From positions 124,001 through 188,000 of the forward strand of contig NZ_SSDF01000091.1 of assembly GCF_004794515.1 (NCBI RefSeq): a stretch of DNA of 64,000 nucleotides. Reading direction: 5' to 3'. A program made the position numbers and the translations under genes. Of this stretch, positions 44,310-53,108 are shown in pieces. Position 1 is the first letter of the stretch. Every line of letters starts with the position of its first letter. The notes under the pieces were generated by a model. It did not search any database, was not told where the DNA came from, and saw only the letters and a list, made by a program, of their open reading frames with translations. The stretch is from Microbacterium sp. A20 (GTDB lineage: Bacteria; Actinomycetota; Actinomycetes; Actinomycetales; Microbacteriaceae).

Positions 44310-45236
44310 ATGGAACTCCAACAGCTCCGATATGTCGTCGAGGTAGCCGACACATCCAGCTTCACCCGGGCAGCCCAACGCTGCTTCGTCACGCAGTCGG
44401 CGTTGAGCCATCAGATCGCCGCTCTCGAACGAGAGCTCGGTCAGCGGCTGTTCGTGAGATCGAGTCGCAGCGTCCGCCTGAGCGAGGCAGGGGAGGCGTT
44501 TCTCGGCCACGCACGAACCGCGCTCCGGGCGGCGGAACAAGCGCGGGAGGGAGCGGCCGCGGCCGCGGGCGTGGTGACCGGCACGCTCCGTATCGGAGTC
44601 ATCCCGACGGTCACCGCTGTCGACATCCCGGGGGTGCTGGCCGCATATCGTGCCGCGCACCCGCTCGCACGAGTGGAGCTGCAGGTGGGCAACAGCGAGG
44701 TGCTGATGGCGCGCCTCCGTCATGGTGAGCTCGATGTCGCCCTGCTCGGCCTGCGCGAAGGGGTGGAGCCGAGCGGCGTGGCTTCGCGCGTCCTCTCGCG
44801 AGATCGACTGGTGGCGGCGTTTCCGCATGGAGACGAGCGGTCGGAGAGGGACGTCGTGGCTCTCCAAGATCTCGCCGGTGCGACGTTCGCCGATTTCCCG
44901 GCAGGCACATCGGGGCGCGCGCAGAGTGATGCCGCCTTCGCCGCCGCTGGACTGACGCGGGATGTCGCCTTCGAGGCCGACTCCGCGACCCTTCTCCTCG
45001 GCCTGGTCGCCGCCGGTTTGGCGGTGACTCTGCTCGCGCCGGGGACGATCGCACGGTCAGCGGCGGATGTGGCGACCGCGGAGGTCCGTGACGGCCCCGT
45101 ACGCGTGGAGTATCTGGCATGGGACGGCGCGGCACCGCGGAATGTGGCGAGAGCCTTCCTCGCCGTCATCGACCACTTCGTTCCCGGGAGCGCGAAAGCG
45201 GGCCCGGAGAAGAACTCCGGACCCGCTTCCGACTGA
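44310..45236 (+). CDS. LysR-family transcriptional regulator
   Basis: A 308-residue LysR regulator. The N-terminal helix-turn-helix is textbook: ELQQLRYVVEVADTSSFTRAAQRCFVTQSALSHQIAALERELGQRLFVRSSR (positions 2-53). The effector domain (about 92-295) includes GTLRIGVIPTVTAVDIPGVLAAY. It probably controls the divergent EamA transporter. The last 12 or so residues are encoded by a terminator hairpin, so they are unlikely to matter for function. Confidence 0.93.
   Translation: MELQQLRYVVEVADTSSFTRAAQRCFVTQSALSHQIAALERELGQRLFVRSSRSVRLSEAGEAFLGHARTALRAAEQAREGAAAAAGVVTGTLRIGVIPTVTAVDIPGVLAAYRAAHPLARVELQVGNSEVLMARLRHGELDVALLGLREGVEPSGVASRVLSRDRLVAAFPHGDERSERDVVALQDLAGATFADFPAGTSGRAQSDAAFAAAGLTRDVAFEADSATLLLGLVAAGLAVTLLAPGTIARSAADVATAEVRDGPVRVEYLAWDGAAPRNVARAFLAVIDHFVPGSAKAGPEKNSGPASD
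45196..45228. terminator. bidirectional terminator inside the lysR 3' end
   Basis: AAGCGGGCCCGGAG, an AAGAA loop and CTCCGGACCCGCTT form a 14-bp stem with one mismatch. It lies between the convergent lysR and glpK genes and could serve both. It is read as the last residues of LysR. Confidence 0.7.
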
Positions 45237-45243
45237 CGTCAGA

Positions 45244-46758
45244 TCACTTGACGTCGTCGTCGACCCAGTCCATCGACTTGGTGACGGCCTTGCGCCACAG
45301 GCGCAGCTGGCGGTCGCGCTCATCCCCGTCCATCGACGGCTCCCAGCGCTTGTCCTCCTGCCAGTTCGCCGACAGGTCGTCCAGGCCGTTCCAGAATCCG
45401 ACAGCGAGACCGGCCGCGTAGGCAGCACCGAGCGCCGTGGTCTCCGCGACGACCGGACGTACGACCGGAACCCCGAGGACGTCGGCCTGGAACTGCATGA
45501 GCGCGTCGTTCGCGACCATGCCGCCATCGACCTTGAGCTCGGTCAGGTCCACTCCGGCGTCGGCGTTGACCGCATCGAGCACGTCCCGGGTCTGGAAGGC
45601 CACGGCCTCCAGCGCTGCGCGCGCGATGTGGTTCTTGTTCGCGTATCGGGTGAGGCCGACGATCGCGCCACGGGCGTCCGAGCGCCAGTACGGTGCGAAC
45701 AGACCGGAGAACGCCGGGACGATGTACACGCCGCCGTTGTCGTCGACCTGCTCGGCCAGCTTTTCCACCTCGGGAGCCGAGGAGATGATGCCGAGCTGGT
45801 CGCGCAGCCACTGGATGAGCGATCCGGTGACGGCGATCGATCCCTCCAGCGCGTAGTGCGTGGGCTGGTCGCCGAGCTTGTAGCCGACGGTGGTCAGCAG
45901 CCCGTTCTTCGAGTGGACGATCTCCTCGCCCGTGTTGAAGATCAGGAAGCAGCCCGTGCCGTAGGTGTTCTTGCTCTCGCCGGTCTGGAACGCTGCCTGT
46001 CCGAACGTCGCCGCCTGCTGGTCACCCAGGATTCCGGCGATCGGCGTCTCGCGCAGCAGCGACGAACTCTCGGCGGTGCCGTACACCTCGGAGGAGGAGC
46101 GGATCTCCGGCATCATCGAGCGAGGCACGCCGAACGCCTCGAGGATGTCGTCGCGCCACTCGAGCGTCTCGAGGTCCATGAACATCGTTCGCGAGGCGTT
46201 GGTGACGTCCGTGACGTGCACTCCGCCGTCGACGCCACCGGTGAGGTTCCAGAGCACCCAGCTGTCGGTGGTGCCGAAGATCAGGTCGCCGGCCTCCGCT
46301 TTCTCGCGCGCACCTTCGACGTTCTCGAGGATCCACGCGATCTTGGTGCCGGAGAAATACGTCGCCAGCGGCAGGCCCACGACCGGCTTGAACCGCTCGA
46401 CGCCGCCGTCGGCTGCCAGGCGGTCGACGATGTCCTGAGTGCGGGTGTCCTGCCAGACGATCGCGTTGTATGCCGGCTTGCCGGTCTTCTTGTCCCACAC
46501 GACAGCCGTCTCGCGCTGGTTCGTGATGCCGACGGCGGCGATGTCATGGCGGGTCAGATCGGCGCGACCGAGGGCCAGACCGATGACCTCCTGCACGTTG
46601 CGCCAGATCTCGGCAGCGTCGTGCTCGACCCAACCGGCCTTCGGAAGGATCTGTTCGTGCTCCTTCTGGCCGGTCGCGACGATGCTGCCCTTCTTGTCGA
46701 AGATGATCGCTCGGCTCGACGTCGTTCCCTGGTCGATGGCGATGATGTAGTCAGCCAC
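45244..46758 (-). CDS. glpK: glycerol kinase
   Basis: A 504-residue FGGY kinase that phosphorylates glycerol to glycerol-3-phosphate. The N-terminal phosphate motif is [21 protein letters not shown] (about 4-24). The FGGY signatures show as [29 protein letters not shown] and [20 protein letters not shown]. Length is normal. It is the last gene of glpD-glpF-glpK, 38 bp after glpF with an AAGGAGAG site. Confidence 0.97.
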   Translation of the reverse strand: MADYIIAIDQGTTSSRAIIFDKKGSIVATGQKEHEQILPKAGWVEHDAAEIWRNVQEVIGLALGRADLTRHDIAAVGITNQRETAVVWDKKTGKPAYNAIVWQDTRTQDIVDRLAADGGVERFKPVVGLPLATYFSGTKIAWILENVEGAREKAEAGDLIFGTTDSWVLWNLTGGVDGGVHVTDVTNASRTMFMDLETLEWRDDILEAFGVPRSMMPEIRSSSEVYGTAESSSLLRETPIAGILGDQQAATFGQAAFQTGESKNTYGTGCFLIFNTGEEIVHSKNGLLTTVGYKLGDQPTHYALEGSIAVTGSLIQWLRDQLGIISSAPEVEKLAEQVDDNGGVYIVPAFSGLFAPYWRSDARGAIVGLTRYANKNHIARAALEAVAFQTRDVLDAVNADAGVDLTELKVDGGMVANDALMQFQADVLGVPVVRPVVAETTALGAAYAAGLAVGFWNGLDDLSANWQEDKRWEPSMDGDERDRQLRLWRKAVTKSMDWVDDDVK

Positions 46759-46796
46759 TTGTGCTCTCCTTTGAATTCAGTGCGATGAGATGTGCG

Positions 46797-47552
46797 TCAG
46801 GCGGCGAGGCCGAGCAGCACGGGTGCGGCGAGGGCGGCGATCACACCACCGATGAGGGGACCGACGACGGGAACCCACGAGTAGGACCAATCGCTGGTGC
46901 CCTTGCCCTTGATCGGGAGGATCGCGTGAGCGATGCGCGGACCGAGGTCACGGGCGGGGTTGATGGCGTAGCCGGTCGGTCCACCGAGCGAGGCGCCGAT
47001 GCCGACGACGAGCAGGGCCACCGGGAGCGCGGTGAGCGGGCCGAGGCCGCCGGGAACACCGATCTCGATGTCGCCGTAGTCCGCGAACGCGAAGATGCCG
47101 AAGACCAGCACGAAGGTGCCGACGATCTCGGTCACCAGGTTCCACCCGTAGGAGCGGATGGCGGGGCCGGTGGAGAAGACCCCGAGCTTGTTGGCGGCGT
47201 CCGGCTCCTCGTCGAAGTGCTGCTTGTAGGCGAGCCAGACGATGATCGCACCGAGGATCGCACCGACGAGTTCGGCAGCCGTCGCGGTGAGGAACATCAC
47301 GAAGCTGATCTTGCCGGCCACCAGGAGGCCGATGCCGACGGCGGGGTTGAGGATCGCACCGGAGTACGCGGAGACGAGCACACCGGCGAAGACCGCGAGG
47401 CCCCATCCCCAGTTGACCATCAGGAAGCCGCCGCCGAAGCCCTTGGTCTTCGCAAGAGCCACGTTGGCGACGACACCACATCCGAGGATGATCAGCATCG
47501 CCGTGCCGACCAGCTCCGAGAGGAAATAGAGACCGAGATTCACATCAGCCAT
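46797..47552 (-). CDS. glpF: glycerol uptake facilitator (aquaglyceroporin)
   Basis: A 251-residue MIP-family channel with six membrane helices. Both NPA boxes are present: AILNPAVGIGLL (about 67-78) and YAINPARDLGPRIAHAI (about 199-215). The Asp after the second box (NPARD) is the residue that marks glycerol facilitators rather than strict aquaporins. It lets glycerol enter the cell, where GlpK traps it. It lies between glpD and glpK. Confidence 0.95.
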   Translation of the reverse strand: MADVNLGLYFLSELVGTAMLIILGCGVVANVALAKTKGFGGGFLMVNWGWGLAVFAGVLVSAYSGAILNPAVGIGLLVAGKISFVMFLTATAAELVGAILGAIIVWLAYKQHFDEEPDAANKLGVFSTGPAIRSYGWNLVTEIVGTFVLVFGIFAFADYGDIEIGVPGGLGPLTALPVALLVVGIGASLGGPTGYAINPARDLGPRIAHAILPIKGKGTSDWSYSWVPVVGPLIGGVIAALAAPVLLGLAA

Positions 47553-47573
47553 GTCTTCTTTGACCTTTCTTGT

Positions 47574-47599
47574 GTGTCGGGGCCCCTCTGCCCCGACAC
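47574..47599 (-). other. intercistronic hairpin between glpD and glpF
   Basis: GTGTCGGGGC, a six-base loop and GCCCCGACAC form a perfect 10-bp stem in the 93-bp gap, a short way before the glpF ribosome binding site. It has no T-run, so it more likely adjusts relative amounts or stability of the operon message than ends it. Confidence 0.5.
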
Positions 47600-47645
47600 G
47601 TTATGAGGGATTGCACCGCGAGGAGGGCGGCAGTTCGAAGTCCTG

Positions 47646-49355
47646 TCAGCCGCGGGTGCGGGAGCGGATATCGAGTCCGTGTCGTTCGTTCAGCAACTGG
47701 CGGGTCTGGTCGAGTTCGGCGTCGTGGCGCGCGCGATCCCAGCCGAGCATCGGTGCGAGCGCGTCGGCGATCTCATCGAGCACCTCGGCGTCCGCGTTGC
47801 CGGTGAAGGCGATGCTGGTGCGGCGGAGCACGATGTCTTCGAGGCGCGCCACCATCTCGTTCTGCACCATCCACTCGAGCTCGCGCGTGGAGAGGTCGCC
47901 GCCGGCGAGGGACGCGTCAGGTCCCTGCTCGACGTACGCCCACACATCTGCCGCGCGGGTTCCGTATCGGGCCAGCAGCTGGTCGGCCCGCGCTCCGGCG
48001 CCCGGGAGGTTCTCCTGGATCCAGATCCGGCGTGCCTTCTCGGTGCGCGGGAACTCACGGCCGCCGCCGATCGCTCGTCCGGTCGTCGAGACGGTCCTGG
48101 TGCGACCGATGAGGCCGAGCACGACGTCGGAGAGCGATTCGCCGAGCGCGCGGAACGTCGTCCATTTGCCGCCGACGAGGCTGACCAGGGGGACGGCACC
48201 CTTCTCGTCGACCTCGATGCGGTAATCGCGGGACACGAACCCGGGGGCGGTGTCCTCGTGGCGCGGCAGGGGGCGGATTCCGGAGAACTTGTAGACGATC
48301 TGATCGCGGGTGACCGGGATCGTCGGGAACACGTGGTGGATCAGGTCGAAGAAGTAGTCGACCTCCTCATCGGTGCACACCGGGACCTCGCGCGGGTCGG
48401 CGTCGATGTCGGTAGTGCCCACGAGGACGCGTCCCTTGAGGGGGTAGATGAGGACGATGCGGCCGTCGGAGTGCTCGAAGAAGATCTCCCTGCCCTGCGT
48501 CGCCTCGAGCAGCTCGGGGTGGTCGAGCACGATGTGCGAGCCCTTGGTGCCGCCCATGAAGCGGGTGTCCTCGCCGAGCGCGTCGTTCGTGAGATCCGTC
48601 CAGGGGCCGGAGGCGTTCACGACCACATCCGCGTGAACGCGGAATTCGGTGCCGCTCTCCCGATCGCGGAGGACGACCTCGTCACCGTCGCGTGCGATCG
48701 CTTCGACGTAGTTGAGAGCATGCGCTTCGGGGTGAGCGGCGCGACCGTCCTGGAGCACGTCCAGCGCGAGGCGCTCCGGGTCGTGCATCGAGGCGTCGTA
48801 GTAGGTCGCGGTGTACTTGATGTGCGGGTCGAGCGAGGGCAGCTCGGCGAGCGACTTCTTCCGACCGAGGAAGCGGTGTCGGGGAACCATGCCGCCGTCG
48901 CGCGAGAACGTGTCGTAGATCGTCAGGCCGACCTTGATGAGGAACGCGCCGCGCTCCTGCGGTTTGCCGCTCTTGTGCGTCAGGAATCGCAGGGGAGCGG
49001 AGAGGATGCCGGAGAAGGTCGAGTAGATCGGGATGGTCGTCTGCAGCGGCTTCACGTAGTGAGGGGCGATCTTGAGCAGTCCGTTGCGCTCCTCGACGGA
49101 CTCCCGCACGAGTCGGAACTCGCCGTTCTCGAGATAGCGGATACCCCCGTGGATCATGTGGCTGGATGCCGCGGATGCGCCGGAGGCGAAGTCGCCGCGC
49201 TCGACGAGCACCACGTCGACGCCCTGCAGTGCCAGGTCGCGGAACGTGGAGATGCCGTTGATACCGCCACCGATGACGAGCACGCCGGTGCGTCCGGATT
49301 CGCGGACGGCGCGAACCTCTGCGCGCTCCGCTGACGAGTGTGTGGAATCGATCAT
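47646..49355 (-). CDS. glpD: aerobic glycerol-3-phosphate dehydrogenase
   Basis: A 569-residue FAD enzyme that oxidises glycerol-3-phosphate to dihydroxyacetone phosphate and passes electrons to quinone at the membrane. The FAD-binding motif is GVLVIGGGINGISTFRDLALQG (about 24-45), followed by LVERGDFASGASAASSHMIHGGIRYL. The C-terminal GlpD domain (about 400-569) includes RYGTRAADVWAYVEQ. The ATG at 49355 follows AGGAAGAGAGG. It is the first gene of the glp transcript, divergent from the SorC regulator. Confidence 0.96.
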   Translation of the reverse strand: MIDSTHSSAERAEVRAVRESGRTGVLVIGGGINGISTFRDLALQGVDVVLVERGDFASGASAASSHMIHGGIRYLENGEFRLVRESVEERNGLLKIAPHYVKPLQTTIPIYSTFSGILSAPLRFLTHKSGKPQERGAFLIKVGLTIYDTFSRDGGMVPRHRFLGRKKSLAELPSLDPHIKYTATYYDASMHDPERLALDVLQDGRAAHPEAHALNYVEAIARDGDEVVLRDRESGTEFRVHADVVVNASGPWTDLTNDALGEDTRFMGGTKGSHIVLDHPELLEATQGREIFFEHSDGRIVLIYPLKGRVLVGTTDIDADPREVPVCTDEEVDYFFDLIHHVFPTIPVTRDQIVYKFSGIRPLPRHEDTAPGFVSRDYRIEVDEKGAVPLVSLVGGKWTTFRALGESLSDVVLGLIGRTRTVSTTGRAIGGGREFPRTEKARRIWIQENLPGAGARADQLLARYGTRAADVWAYVEQGPDASLAGGDLSTRELEWMVQNEMVARLEDIVLRRTSIAFTGNADAEVLDEIADALAPMLGWDRARHDAELDQTRQLLNERHGLDIRSRTRG

Positions 49356-49420
49356 CGTCGACCCTCTCTTCCTTACTTGCCAACCAGCATCGACCTGTGT
49401 GGCATCCCGCGCAAGCTCAC

Positions 49421-49434
49421 TGCACATATGTGCA
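49421..49434. promoter_or_regulatory. probable operator of the SorC-family regulator
   Basis: TGCACATATGTGCA is a perfect 14-bp palindrome in the 103-bp gap between divergent glpD and the regulator gene. An imperfect half-site (GCAAGCTCAC) precedes it. Placement suits control of both genes. Confidence 0.7.
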
Positions 49435-49458
49435 AGGATCGAGGTCGAGGAGGTCACG

Positions 49459-50430
49459 ATGGTCGATCAGAGCGCGGAAACCCGCGACAGCAAGCTGATC
49501 GCGGCGCTCACAGCCGCGCAGCTCTACTACATGCAGGACAAGACGATGGAGGTGATCGCACAGGAGCTCGGCACATCCCGCTCCTCGGTCTCCCGCCTCC
49601 TGAGCTTCGCGCGGGAGAGCGGTCTGGTCGATATCCGCATCAACTCGCCGCTGGAGCGGCTGGGCATGCTCGAGCAGCGCATCCGCGATCGGCACCGGGT
49701 CGCGGCACACGTCGTGCCGATGCCCGAGATCCTCAGCGAGGTGGAACGTCTCGAACGCGTCGCGCTCACAGCCGGCCGTCTGCTGTCGCAGTTCGTCGAC
49801 TCCAACATGATCATCGGTGTGGCGTGGGGATCGACGATCAGCGCCGTCAGCCGTGGCCTCACGCAGAAGGAGACGCACAACACGACGTTCGTGCAGCTCA
49901 ACGGGGCGGGCAACACCCAGACCACCGGTGTGGAGTACTCGAGCGACATCCTGCAGCGATTCGGCAGTGCCTTCGGCGCGCAGGTGCAGCAGTTCCCCGT
50001 CCCTGCGTTCTTCGACGACCCGGCGACCCGCGAGGCGATGTGGCGCGAGCGCAGCACCCGCCGCGTGCTCGACCTGCAGGCGAAGATGGACGTGGCCGTC
50101 TTCAGCCTCGGTTCCCCCGCTGCCGAGGTCCCGAGCCGCGTGTACGTCGGGGGCTATCTCGGACGCGACGATTACCGCAGCCTGCGCGAGGATCACGCGA
50201 TCGGCGACGTCGCCACCGTGTTCTTCCGTTCCGACGGGTCGTGGCGGGACATCCGCGTCAACGCCCGGGCGACCGGCCCCGGGCTCGATCGCCTGCGCCG
50301 TGTCCCGCGACGGATCTGCGTCGTCTCGGGTATCCCGAAGCTGGTGAGCCTGCGGGCCGCACTCTCGGCGGGTCTCATCACCGACGTCGTCCTGGACGAG
50401 GGACTCGCGCGGCGTCTCGTCGACGATTGA
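49459..50430 (+). CDS. SorC/DeoR-family sugar-binding transcriptional regulator
   Basis: A 323-residue SorC-family regulator. The DNA-binding part is AAQLYYMQDKTMEVIAQELGTSRSSVSRLLSFARESGLVDIRI (about 18-60). The sugar-phosphate-binding domain spans about 65-323, with IGVAWGSTISAVSRGL and FSLGSPAAEVPSRVYVGGYL. The ATG follows GAGGAGG. Family members sense phosphorylated sugars; here glycerol-3-phosphate or dihydroxyacetone phosphate is the logical ligand. It most likely controls the divergent glpDFK operon. Classic glycerol operons use a DeoR-type GlpR, so this choice of regulator is worth noting. Confidence 0.9.
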   Translation: MVDQSAETRDSKLIAALTAAQLYYMQDKTMEVIAQELGTSRSSVSRLLSFARESGLVDIRINSPLERLGMLEQRIRDRHRVAAHVVPMPEILSEVERLERVALTAGRLLSQFVDSNMIIGVAWGSTISAVSRGLTQKETHNTTFVQLNGAGNTQTTGVEYSSDILQRFGSAFGAQVQQFPVPAFFDDPATREAMWRERSTRRVLDLQAKMDVAVFSLGSPAAEVPSRVYVGGYLGRDDYRSLREDHAIGDVATVFFRSDGSWRDIRVNARATGPGLDRLRRVPRRICVVSGIPKLVSLRAALSAGLITDVVLDEGLARRLVDD

Positions 50431-50454
50431 CCCGCAGCCCCCGACGTTCTCGGG

Positions 50455-51606
50455 CTAGTCGCCCTCCGTCGAGGACTCCGGCCCGGAGCGGAACTCGCGG
50501 ATGAGGTGCTGCACGACGGCGGTGAGATCCCCGGCCGTCGCGTTGGCGATGACGAGCTGGCGCTCGTAGCTTGCCCCGTTCTCGAGAGTGAGGGCGTTGC
50601 TGCCGAACTCCCGGACGCAGCCGAGCTCCACCGCGACGGGGGCCAGCTCATCGAGGACTTCGGCGAGATGCTCACGCACCGGACGCTGCGTGCCGGCGGC
50701 ATCGACGATCACACGTGCGTCGAGTCCGTATCGCGCCGCTCGCCACTTGTTCTCCCGATGGAACCAGGCGGGGAGCTCCGGGAGGGTCCGACCTTCGTCG
50801 AGCTGACGCGAGAAGTGTTCGACGAGCACCTGCACGAGTGCCGCGACCGATGCCAGCTCCGGCAGCGTCGAGAGACCGTCGCAGGCGCGCACTTCGATGG
50901 TTCCCCAGCGCGGAGCGGGACGTATGTCCCAGCGCACCTCTGTGGCGTCGGCCATCACGCCGGTGCGGACCATGTCATCGAGGTAGGACTCGTATTGGGA
51001 CCAGTCGCGCAACGGCCAGGGGAGCCCGGCCGTCGGAAGCTGCTGGAACACCAGGGCGCGGTTCGAGGCGTACCCGGTGCGCTCGCCCGCCCAGAACGGG
51101 CTCGATGCCGACAGAGCCTGCAGGTGGGGGAGGTATGCCGAGAGCGCGTTGATGATGGGGAAGACCTTGCGGTGGTCCTCCACGCCGATGTGCACGTGGA
51201 TTCCCCAGATCATCATGTTGCGACCCCACCACTGGGTGCGCTCGATCAGTGTGTGGTACCGGGACTTGTCGGTGATCTCCTGGTCGAACCATTGCGCGAA
51301 CGGATGGCTGCCCGCCGACAGCAGCTCGATGCCCGCCGGATCCGTCGCGGTGCGCACGGCCGTGATGGCGTTCGCGATGTCATCCACCGCGTGGGCCACC
51401 GAATCGCCGATGCCGCTGGTCACCTCGATCGTGTTCGTCAGCAGCTCGCCGGTGACGGTGTGGCGCTCGTCCTCACTCTGGGCTTCGAGCGCGGCGAGCA
51501 GTTCCGGGGCGCGTCCGACGAGGTCACCGCTCGCGGGATCCGCGAGCATGATCTCCCATTCGAGGCCGACGGTGGAACGGGCGGAAGAGGCGAACTCGAG
51601 CTTCAC
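50455..51606 (-). CDS. ybdK: YbdK-type carboxylate-amine ligase (GCS2 family)
   Basis: A 383-residue member of the glutamate-cysteine ligase GCS2 family. It opens [28 protein letters not shown], where GLEWEIM is the ATP/metal motif. [20 protein letters not shown] (about 128-147) and [22 protein letters not shown] (about 232-253) are the family's other conserved blocks. YbdK has weak glutamate-cysteine ligase activity in vitro; the real substrate in actinobacteria, which use mycothiol, is open. The GTG start at 51606 lies 6 bases after CAGACT. Confidence 0.9.
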   Translation of the reverse strand: MKLEFASSARSTVGLEWEIMLADPASGDLVGRAPELLAALEAQSEDERHTVTGELLTNTIEVTSGIGDSVAHAVDDIANAITAVRTATDPAGIELLSAGSHPFAQWFDQEITDKSRYHTLIERTQWWGRNMMIWGIHVHIGVEDHRKVFPIINALSAYLPHLQALSASSPFWAGERTGYASNRALVFQQLPTAGLPWPLRDWSQYESYLDDMVRTGVMADATEVRWDIRPAPRWGTIEVRACDGLSTLPELASVAALVQVLVEHFSRQLDEGRTLPELPAWFHRENKWRAARYGLDARVIVDAAGTQRPVREHLAEVLDELAPVAVELGCVREFGSNALTLENGASYERQLVIANATAGDLTAVVQHLIREFRSGPESSTEGD

Positions 51607-51689
51607 CCGCACAGTCTGACATGCGGGCGGGGCGACACGACAACGGCGGTTTCGCCACGTTTCGCGCCGGGCGCGAGGATCTGGCAGAA

Positions 51690-51731
51690 TAGAGGGTCGG
51701 ACCACCTGCTCGACCCTCTATCCAGCAGGTG
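51690..51731 (+). promoter_or_regulatory. mutually exclusive or pseudoknotted inverted repeats before rpsP
   Basis: TAGAGGGTCG (51690-51699) pairs perfectly with CGACCCTCTA (51711-51720). The loop contains CACCTGCT (51703-51710), which pairs perfectly with AGCAGGTG (51724-51731). The two helices interlock, so they form either an H-type pseudoknot or alternative hairpins. CAGAAT at 51685-51690 could be a -10 box, which would put the first arm at the transcript start; in that case the 10-bp repeat would act as DNA. Confidence 0.6.
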
Positions 51732-51816
51732 TCCACACTCATTTGAGCTTCCGCCGGGTGTGCACCCCACTCTCCAGGCGATCAGTTCGTTTCCTTCCAC
51801 ACAATTCAGGAGAATC

Positions 51817-52251
51817 GTGGCTGTCAAGATTCGTCTCAAGCGCCTGGGCAAGATCCGTGCGCCGTACTACCGCATCGTCGTCGCCGACTCGAAGACCAAG
51901 CGCGATGGTCGCGTGATCGAGGAGATCGGCAAGTACCACCCCACCGAGGAGCCCTCGTTCATCGAGGTCAACTCCGAGCGTGCGCAGTACTGGCTCTCCG
52001 TCGGCGCGCAGCCGACCGAGCAGGTCGCTGCCATCCTCAAGATCACCGGTGACTGGGGCAAGTTCAAGGGCGACAAGGACGCGAAGTCCACGCTCAAGGT
52101 CGCCGAGCCGAAGGTCCCCTTCGAGATCGACGCATCCAAGAAGTCCGTCGTGAAGCCCAAGGCCGAGAAGAAGGTGGAGGCCCCCGCTGAGGAGGCTCCC
52201 GCCGCGGCCGACGCGGAGGCCGCTGAGGCTCCCGCCGCCGACGCAGAGTAA
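51817..52251 (+). CDS. rpsP: 30S ribosomal protein S16
   Basis: A 144-residue S16. The conserved part is the first 80 or so residues ([31 protein letters not shown], then [17 protein letters not shown]). A long Ala/Glu-rich acidic tail follows, common in actinobacteria and probably disordered. The GTG start has CAGGAGAATC before it. It opens the rpsP-khpA-rimM-trmD string. A structured region lies 86 bp upstream. Confidence 0.96.
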   Translation: MAVKIRLKRLGKIRAPYYRIVVADSKTKRDGRVIEEIGKYHPTEEPSFIEVNSERAQYWLSVGAQPTEQVAAILKITGDWGKFKGDKDAKSTLKVAEPKVPFEIDASKKSVVKPKAEKKVEAPAEEAPAAADAEAAEAPAADAE

Positions 52252-52257
52252 TCCGCC

Positions 52258-52488
52258 GTGCTCGCCGCCGCGCTCGAACACATCGTCAAGGGGATCGTCG
52301 ATCACCCGGAAGATGTCCGCATCAGTGAATCCACGTCGCCGCGAGGCGACCTCCTCGAGGTGCGCGTGCACCCCGATGACCGTGGACGCGTGATCGGGCG
52401 CGGCGGCCGCACAGCCAAGGCCCTTCGCACCCTCGTCAGCGCTCTCGCTGACGGGCGTCGGGTCCGCGTCGACGTCGCGGACGACTGA
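52258..52488 (+). CDS. khpA: KH-domain RNA-binding protein KhpA
   Basis: A 76-residue KH-domain protein. The GXXG loop shows as VIGRGGRTAKALRTLV (about 44-59). In other bacteria KhpA pairs with KhpB and affects cell division and RNA stability. It starts with GTG six bases after the rpsP stop and ends one base before rimM, the conserved order rpsP-khpA-rimM-trmD. Confidence 0.93.
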   Translation: MLAAALEHIVKGIVDHPEDVRISESTSPRGDLLEVRVHPDDRGRVIGRGGRTAKALRTLVSALADGRRVRVDVADD

Positions 52489-52489
52489 C

Positions 52490-53089
52490 GTGGTGCCGAA
52501 GGACCGCAACCAGGGCAAGAATCAGCTGCGCGTCGGGCGTCTCGTGAAGGCGCACGGCCTCAAGGGCGGGCTCAAGCTCGAGCTGTACACCGACAATCCC
52601 GCGGGTCGTTTCAGCCCCGGCGCCGGCTTCACGGTGCAAGTGCCCGAGGCATCGCCGTGGCATGGCAAGGACATCACCGTTCGCGAGTATCGCTTGATGA
52701 ACGGGAATCCGGTCGTCTTCTTCCAAGACGTCGATGACCGCGAAGCCGCCGAGAGTCTCGTCAAGGCGATCCTCTGGATCGATCAGGATGTCGACGAGGT
52801 CGAGGACGACGCGTGGTTCGATCACCAGCTGGTCGGTCTCGATGTCGTCCGTGACGACGCGGTCATCGGTCGCGTCATCCGCGTCGAGCACTTTCCCGCG
52901 CAGGATCTGCTCATCGTGAAGTCCGGCGAGCAGGAGGTGATGGTGCCCTTCGTGGCCGCTATCGTCCCCACCGTCGACGTCTCCGGCGGGCGCGTGATCG
53001 TCACGCCGCCGCCCGGACTCTTCGAAGAACTCCCTGACGCCGCGGATGTCGAGCAGCCGTCTGGCTCGGACGCCGAAGCGCCTGAGTGA
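52490..53089 (+). CDS. rimM: ribosome maturation factor RimM
   Basis: A 199-residue RimM, which binds S19 during 30S head assembly. The N-terminal barrel holds LRVGRLVKAHGLKGGLKLELYTD (about 13-35). The PRC barrel holds VEHFPAQDLLIVKSGEQEVMVPFVAAIVPTVDV (about 125-157). GTG GTG stand in tandem at the start, and the first is chosen. An acidic tail ends the protein. Adjacent trmD and rpsP match the classic order. Confidence 0.94.
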   Translation: MVPKDRNQGKNQLRVGRLVKAHGLKGGLKLELYTDNPAGRFSPGAGFTVQVPEASPWHGKDITVREYRLMNGNPVVFFQDVDDREAAESLVKAILWIDQDVDEVEDDAWFDHQLVGLDVVRDDAVIGRVIRVEHFPAQDLLIVKSGEQEVMVPFVAAIVPTVDVSGGRVIVTPPPGLFEELPDAADVEQPSGSDAEAPE

Positions 53090-53096
53090 CCGCTGA

Positions 53097-53108
53097 TACG
53101 GTTCCCCC
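53097..53108 (+). promoter_or_regulatory. leaderless-type -10 box of trmD
   Basis: TACGGT at 53097-53102 is followed by six bases and GTG at 53109, so trmD may have its own promoter within the string. Confidence 0.55.

Noticed and set aside
45067..46788. 573-codon plus-strand open frame opposite glpK
   Set aside because: Antisense shadow of glycerol kinase, starting inside lysR in another frame.
47679..49334. 551-codon plus-strand open frame opposite glpD
   Set aside because: Antisense shadow; glpD motifs on the minus strand are complete and the plus reading has none.
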